Part shown: piece by piece, positions 59,927 to 64,000 of the stretch
Numbering within the stretch: position 1 is the stretch's first letter
How the letters are laid out: every line of letters starts with the position of its first letter
Assembly (NCBI RefSeq): GCF_032922745.1
Contig: NZ_CP136693.1
Location: 1,240,001 to 1,304,000 of the forward strand
DNA from: Marinobacter salarius
GTDB lineage: Bacteria; Pseudomonadota; Gammaproteobacteria; Pseudomonadales; Oleiphilaceae
Length of the DNA: 64,000 bases
Direction: 5' to 3'
Program-made: the position numbers and the translations under genes
The notes under the pieces: model-generated
What the model was told of the DNA's origin: nothing
The model's input: only the letters and a program-made list of their open reading frames with translations
Databases searched by the model: none

Positions 59927-61603
59927 ATGACAGAAGACAAACGCCGCCGTTATTCCGCGCCCGTGGTCGACGGCCTGGGCAAGTCGGCAAGCCGCGCCAT
60001 GTTGCGGGCCGTGGGGTTTACCGATGAAGACTTCCGCAAACCCCAGATTGGTATTGCCTCGACCTGGAGCAACCTGACGCCCTGCAATATGCACATCAAC
60101 CAACTGGCGGAGGAATCCGCCGCTGGTGCCGATGAGGCCGGGGGCAAGAGCCTGACGTTCAACACCATCACGGTATCGGACGGCATCGCCAACGGCACCG
60201 AGGGTATGAAGTACTCCCTGGTGTCGCGGGAAGTCATTGCCGACTCCATTGAAACCGTGGCTGGTTGTGAAGGTTTTGATGGCCTGGTTGCCATCGGCGG
60301 CTGCGACAAGAACATGCCCGGCTGCATGATGGGCCTGGCGCGGCTGAACCGGCCGTCGGTATTTGTCTATGGCGGCACCATCATGCCCGGCGAGAATCAC
60401 ACCGACATCATCTCTGTGTTCGAGGCGGTGGGTGCCCATGCCCGAGGTGATCTGGACCTGATTGAGGTCAAACAGATCGAGGAAACCGCGATTCCGGGCC
60501 CAGGCTCCTGCGGCGGGATGTACACCGCCAACACCATGGCCTCGGCGATCGAAGCCATGGGCATGAGCCTGCCGGGCAGTTCTGCCCAGAACGCTATTTC
60601 CGAAACCAAGGCGGCAGACTGCAGGGCGGCGGGCGCGGCAGTGCTCAACCTGCTGGAGAAGGACCTGAAGCCATCGGACATCATGACCCGTGAGGCGTTC
60701 GAGAATGCCATCACCGTGGTGATTGCCCTGGGTGGCTCCACCAACGCGGTGCTGCACCTTATTGCCATGGCCAGTACCGTTGGCGTTGACTTGTCGCTGG
60801 ATGACTTCGTGGAAATCGGCAAGCGGGTTCCTGTGCTGGCGGACCTGCGCCCCAGCGGTCACTACATGATGTCAGAACTGGTGGCCATTGGCGGTATCCA
60901 GCCGTTGATGAAGATGTTGCTCGACCGTGGCATGCTCCATGGCGACTGCATGACGGTCACCGGCCAGACACTGGCGGACAACCTGAAAGACGTGGCTCCG
61001 TACCCGGCAAGCCAGGACATCATTCATGCCTTTGATGACCCCATCAAGGCGGATAGTCATCTGCGTATCCTTTACGGCAACCTGGCGCCCACTGGTGCGG
61101 TGGCCAAGATCACCGGCAAGGAGGGCACTCATTTCACTGGTCGTGCACGGGTGTTCCAGTCTGAGGAAGAGGCCCAGGAGCGGATCATGGACGGCACTGT
61201 TGTGGCCGGGGATGTGTTGGTGATCCGGTTTGAGGGGCCCAAAGGCGGCCCGGGCATGCGGGAAATGCTGACGCCTACCTCGGCCATCATGGGCAAGGGC
61301 CTGGGCAGCGATGTGGCGTTGATTACCGATGGGCGTTTTTCCGGTGGCAGCCACGGTTTCGTGGTTGGTCATATTACACCGGAAGCCGCCGAAGGGGGCC
61401 CGATTGCGCTGGTGGAAAATGGTGACACCATCACCATTGATGCGGTGGCCAACCGTATTGAGCTGGATGTTTCGGAGCAGGAAATGGAGCGCCGCCGACA
61501 GGCATGGACGGCACCGGCTCCCAGGTTTACCCGCGGGGTGCTGGCCAAATACGCGCGCACCGTAAGCTCCGCCTCGGAAGGCGCAGTGACGGACAAGCCC
61601 TGA
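59927..61603 (+). CDS. ilvD: Dihydroxy-acid dehydratase
   Basis: 558 residues. The iron-sulfur cluster cysteines are in GGCDKNMPGCMMG and GPGSCGGMYTANTM, and GGRFSGGSHGFVVGH is the conserved C-terminal motif. It makes 2-oxo acids in valine and isoleucine synthesis. The gene has AGGAG upstream and stands alone; the length corresponds to the short (4Fe or 2Fe, 558-residue) IlvD group. Confidence 0.95.
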   Translation: MTEDKRRRYSAPVVDGLGKSASRAMLRAVGFTDEDFRKPQIGIASTWSNLTPCNMHINQLAEESAAGADEAGGKSLTFNTITVSDGIANGTEGMKYSLVSREVIADSIETVAGCEGFDGLVAIGGCDKNMPGCMMGLARLNRPSVFVYGGTIMPGENHTDIISVFEAVGAHARGDLDLIEVKQIEETAIPGPGSCGGMYTANTMASAIEAMGMSLPGSSAQNAISETKAADCRAAGAAVLNLLEKDLKPSDIMTREAFENAITVVIALGGSTNAVLHLIAMASTVGVDLSLDDFVEIGKRVPVLADLRPSGHYMMSELVAIGGIQPLMKMLLDRGMLHGDCMTVTGQTLADNLKDVAPYPASQDIIHAFDDPIKADSHLRILYGNLAPTGAVAKITGKEGTHFTGRARVFQSEEEAQERIMDGTVVAGDVLVIRFEGPKGGPGMREMLTPTSAIMGKGLGSDVALITDGRFSGGSHGFVVGHITPEAAEGGPIALVENGDTITIDAVANRIELDVSEQEMERRRQAWTAPAPRFTRGVLAKYARTVSSASEGAVTDKP

Positions 61604-61621
61604 GCCAGGTGCTGTTTTGGC

Positions 61622-61630
61622 TGGTATAAT
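61622..61630 (+). promoter_or_regulatory. Extended -10 promoter of pbpG
   Basis: TGGTATAAT is a consensus TGN-TATAAT extended -10, 42 bases before the pbpG ATG. No good -35 is seen, which extended -10 promoters do not need. Confidence 0.6.
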
Positions 61631-61671
61631 AATAAGGTGATACCGGAATAACACATAATAAGGTTTGACCA

Positions 61672-62586
61672 ATGATCCGAACGGCCATTGTCCTGGCGTT
61701 GACAGTCCTGTGCTTGATGAGTGTTTCACCCGCTATGGCAATTGAGAGGTCTGAGTTGCAACTGGCCTCTGTCAACGCAGCGGTGGCCTACGCCGACGGT
61801 GACGGCTTGGTCTATGGCAAGAATGCGGATCGGCGGGTGCCCATTGCCTCAATCACCAAGTTGATGACCGCGCTGGTGGTGATGGAGTCCGGCGAGCCCC
61901 TGACTGAATGGCTGGACTTCCGGGAACGCCACATCCCCGCCCCCGCCAACGCCTATACCCGTATTCGCGTGAGCTCCGAGCTCAGACGCTCTGACGTACT
62001 GCGTATTGCACTGATGTCGTCAGAGAATTTTGCGGCCCATACCCTGGCAAGACACCATCCCGGTGGGTATGACGCCTTTATCGAAGCGATGAATGCCAAG
62101 GCCGTTGAGTTGGGAATGCTGAAAACAACCTTCGTGGATCCCACTGGGTTGTCGGTTGACAATCGTTCCACCGCGGCGGATCTGGTTCGCCTGGTCAGGG
62201 CGGCCAGCCAATACCCACAGATACGGGAGTATTCCACCACCCGCTATTTCACCGCCCAGTTCCGCCAACCCAGATATCGACTGGCGTTCGGGAATACCAA
62301 TGTCCTGGTTCATCGTGACAGTTGGGGCGTGGGGATCAGTAAAACGGGCTATCTGTCCGAAGCTGGCCGTTGCCTCGTTATGCTGTTTGAACTGGATGGC
62401 AAGCCGTTGGTAACGGTGCTGCTTGATTCTCTGGGCACCCGTTCACCGATGGGGGATGCGGGCCGGATCAAACGATGGCTGACCACCGGCGCCGGTGGCA
62501 GTGTTGCTGCGGCCGCGCGTGCGTATGAGCGGAAAAAGAACGCAGCTTATGCCGCTTCGGATGGCGCATCCGTGAGCGTGAACTGA
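61672..62586 (+). CDS. pbpG: D-alanyl-D-alanine endopeptidase (PBP7/PbpG type)
   Basis: 304 residues with a signal peptide (about 1-23, ending AMA). Active-site motifs are SITK (Ser60, Lys63), SEN (Ser117-Asn119) and KTG (Lys224-Gly226), the S11 peptidase set. The short length without a C-terminal beta domain fits PBP7, which cuts peptidoglycan cross-links in the periplasm. The next gene starts 26 bases later on the same strand. Confidence 0.92.
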   Translation: MIRTAIVLALTVLCLMSVSPAMAIERSELQLASVNAAVAYADGDGLVYGKNADRRVPIASITKLMTALVVMESGEPLTEWLDFRERHIPAPANAYTRIRVSSELRRSDVLRIALMSSENFAAHTLARHHPGGYDAFIEAMNAKAVELGMLKTTFVDPTGLSVDNRSTAADLVRLVRAASQYPQIREYSTTRYFTAQFRQPRYRLAFGNTNVLVHRDSWGVGISKTGYLSEAGRCLVMLFELDGKPLVTVLLDSLGTRSPMGDAGRIKRWLTTGAGGSVAAAARAYERKKNAAYAASDGASVSVN

Positions 62587-62612
62587 CCTCTGGCGAATCG
62601 GGAACGCAGCGT

Positions 62613-63092
62613 ATGATTGAGATATTCACCACCGGCGGCACCATCGACAAGGTGTATTTCGATGCCAACAGCGAGTTTGAGATTGGCGATAGCCTGATTG
62701 CGGAGCTGTTGGCGGAGTCCAACATCCATGACGGCTATACCCTGAACGGTTTGCTGCGCAAGGACAGTCTGGAAATCACGGACAGGGAGCGGGAGATCAT
62801 CAGAACAGCCGTCAGTCAGTGTAACGCTGAGCGCGTACTGATCACCCACGGTACCGATACCATGCCGGAAACCGCCAGAGAGCTGCTGTCGGTGAAAGGG
62901 AAAACTATTGTGTTGTTTGGTGCCATGCAACCGGCACGGATGCGCCGGAGCGACGCGGTTTTCAATATCGGCTATGCATGGGCAGCGGTCCAGCTATTGC
63001 CTCACGGGGTTTATATCGCCATGAACGGCGAGGTGTTCGAGGCCGGTTCCGTGCGCAAGAACCTGAAGGCCCAGCGCTTCGAGCGCACCTGA
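62613..63092 (+). CDS. Single-domain asparaginase-like protein
   Basis: 159 residues covering only the N-terminal domain of type I asparaginase. Both catalytic threonine motifs are present, FTTGGTIDKV and ITHGTDTMPET, along with FGAMQPARM. Full asparaginases have about 330 residues with a second domain that completes the active site. Here the frame ends cleanly without a second half in any frame, so it is a known small variant, not an obvious truncation. Function unknown; convergent with rsuA with no gap. Confidence 0.82.
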   Translation: MIEIFTTGGTIDKVYFDANSEFEIGDSLIAELLAESNIHDGYTLNGLLRKDSLEITDREREIIRTAVSQCNAERVLITHGTDTMPETARELLSVKGKTIVLFGAMQPARMRRSDAVFNIGYAWAAVQLLPHGVYIAMNGEVFEAGSVRKNLKAQRFERT

Positions 63093-63785
63093 TCAGCCCA
63101 GGCTGTTCACTTCCTCAGCGGTCAGTTCCCGGTAGTGTCCCGGCGCCAGTGAATCGTCGAGCACAAGGGTGCCGACACGCCATCGATGCAATCCCGTCAC
63201 ATGGTTGCCTACCGCCGCAAGCATTCTTTTGACCTGGTGGTAACGCCCTTCCGACAACGTCAGGTCAATTTCCCGGGCACTGAGCGAGTGGACATCGGCA
63301 GGTCTGGTGGGCCGTGACTCACCGTGCAGTAATACACCCTGTTGCAGTTGCGTGATGGCGAGGTCATTAATGGGTTCGGCGAGACTCACGCGGTAGGTCT
63401 TGGGGCATTCCACCCGCGGGGAGGTGATGCGGTGTGACCATTGGCCATCGGTGGTCAGCAGCAGGAGCCCGGTGGTGTCGGCGTCCAGCCGCCCGGCGAT
63501 GTGGAGCCCGTGACGAACGTCTGCGGGCAGCAGGTCCAGCGCCGTGGGCTGCTGACTGTCGGTGGTGGCACTGATCACACCATCGGGCTTGTACAGCATC
63601 AGGTACCGCTCGCCAGGCAGTGACAGCGGCTGCTCATCGAGGGAAACCTGGGTGTCTGCGTCCACAGGGGAGGCGGGTTTGCGACAGGTCTGCCCATCCA
63701 TCCGGACTCGGCCTGTACTGATGGCTTTTTTCGCATCGCGGCGCGACAGAGTGGTCGCATTGGCAACGAAATAATCCAGTCGCAT
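63093..63785 (-). CDS. rsuA: 16S rRNA pseudouridine synthase RsuA
   Basis: 230 residues from the ATG before RLDYFVANATTLSRRDAKK, the S4 RNA-binding start; 17 extra in-frame residues upstream lack homology. The catalytic aspartate is in GRLDADTTGLLLL, and GRYHQVKRMLAAVGNHV is the C-terminal motif. RsuA modifies U516 of 16S rRNA. Confidence 0.9.
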   Translation of the reverse strand: MRLDYFVANATTLSRRDAKKAISTGRVRMDGQTCRKPASPVDADTQVSLDEQPLSLPGERYLMLYKPDGVISATTDSQQPTALDLLPADVRHGLHIAGRLDADTTGLLLLTTDGQWSHRITSPRVECPKTYRVSLAEPINDLAITQLQQGVLLHGESRPTRPADVHSLSAREIDLTLSEGRYHQVKRMLAAVGNHVTGLHRWRVGTLVLDDSLAPGHYRELTAEEVNSLG

Positions 63786-63787
63786 GC

Positions 63788-64000
63788 TCAGGTACAGCCC
63801 TCTCCAGGCGGCGGGAGTGTCAGGCTGGCAAGGCACAGTACCTCGGCGGAGCCCGTCAGTCGCGACCAGAGCACGCCGAGAAGTTCTCCACCAATCGCCG
63901 GACGTTCCAGTTGTGAACTGGGCTCTGGCTCAAGACGGTCGCCATTGTACTTTGCGAGTATGAAGGTGAAGGGGTGCGCCCCGGGGATACCCAGGCGGAT
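63788..64000 (-). CDS. C-terminal end of an unrecognised protein
   Basis: An open frame enters from beyond the window and ends with TGA at 63788-63790, giving 70 residues (RLGIPGAHPFTFILAKYNG, then LERPAIGGELLGVLWSRL). Its stop lies 3 bases before the rsuA start, so it is likely cotranscribed with rsuA. No motif is recognised. Confidence 0.5.
   Translation of the reverse strand: MRLGIPGAHPFTFILAKYNGDRLEPEPSSQLERPAIGGELLGVLWSRLTGSAEVLCLASLTLPPPGEGCT

Overview
The window looks like the chromosome of a gammaproteobacterium, most probably a marine, Marinobacter-like one. This is inferred from the gene families (long FadE, RapA, PstC and PstA with extensions, MnmH, TorF-type porin) and not from a marker gene such as 16S rRNA, which is absent. 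No tRNA, rRNA, CRISPR array or prophage was seen.

Region 1 (1-11447, all + strand) is a catabolic cluster: the end of an FAD/NAD(P)H reductase, a flavodoxin, a glutamine amidotransferase, a glutamine-synthetase-like gamma-glutamyl-amide ligase, a fusion of an amino-acid-binding-protein domain with a second amidotransferase, two aldehyde dehydrogenases, a class III aminotransferase, a CsiD-type glutarate 2-hydroxylase and an LhgO-type L-2-hydroxyglutarate oxidase. Read together, an amine (cadaverine or another C5 amine fits best) would be gamma-glutamylated, oxidised, hydrolysed, transaminated and taken via glutarate to 2-oxoglutarate. An IS21-family element (11531-14145) follows, flanked by a chemoreceptor remnant and a very small PAS chemoreceptor, then about 0.8 kb of apparently decayed DNA.

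Region 2 (16.2-23.7 kb) holds a TorF-type porin, alr-ridA-dadA for D-amino acid turnover, and gcdG-gcdH with a divergent LysR gene. The last group is the second known route for glutarate, through glutaryl-CoA, so both glutarate routes lie within about 14 kb. Regions 1 and 2 look richer in A+T than what follows.

Region 3 (23.96-28.8 kb) is an arsenic resistance locus: acr3 and arsH diverge from an arsC-arsR fusion, a GAPDH and arsJ. Region 4 (28.8-48.6 kb) is core-like: thioesterase, a Pho-box-controlled pstS-pstC-pstA-pstB-phoU operon, hinT, a Ubi hydroxylase, YbaK-like deacylase, mscS, mnmH, a methyltransferase, a candidate CsrB/RsmZ-type small RNA rich in GGA motifs, vanZ-like, cysZ-like, rapA, fadE, crcB and a cspA-like gene.

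Region 5 (48640-52652) contains two group II introns that appear to lie head to tail directly behind the cspA-like terminator. The first has an intact reverse transcriptase, the second a frameshifted one. Region 6 (52.7-64 kb) returns to core-like genes: plsC, dienelactone hydrolase, alanine dehydrogenase, GST-like, Yip1-like, phoD without an export signal, a membrane-anchored glutaredoxin, HPP-family protein, ilvD, pbpG, a one-domain asparaginase, rsuA and the end of an unrecognised gene.
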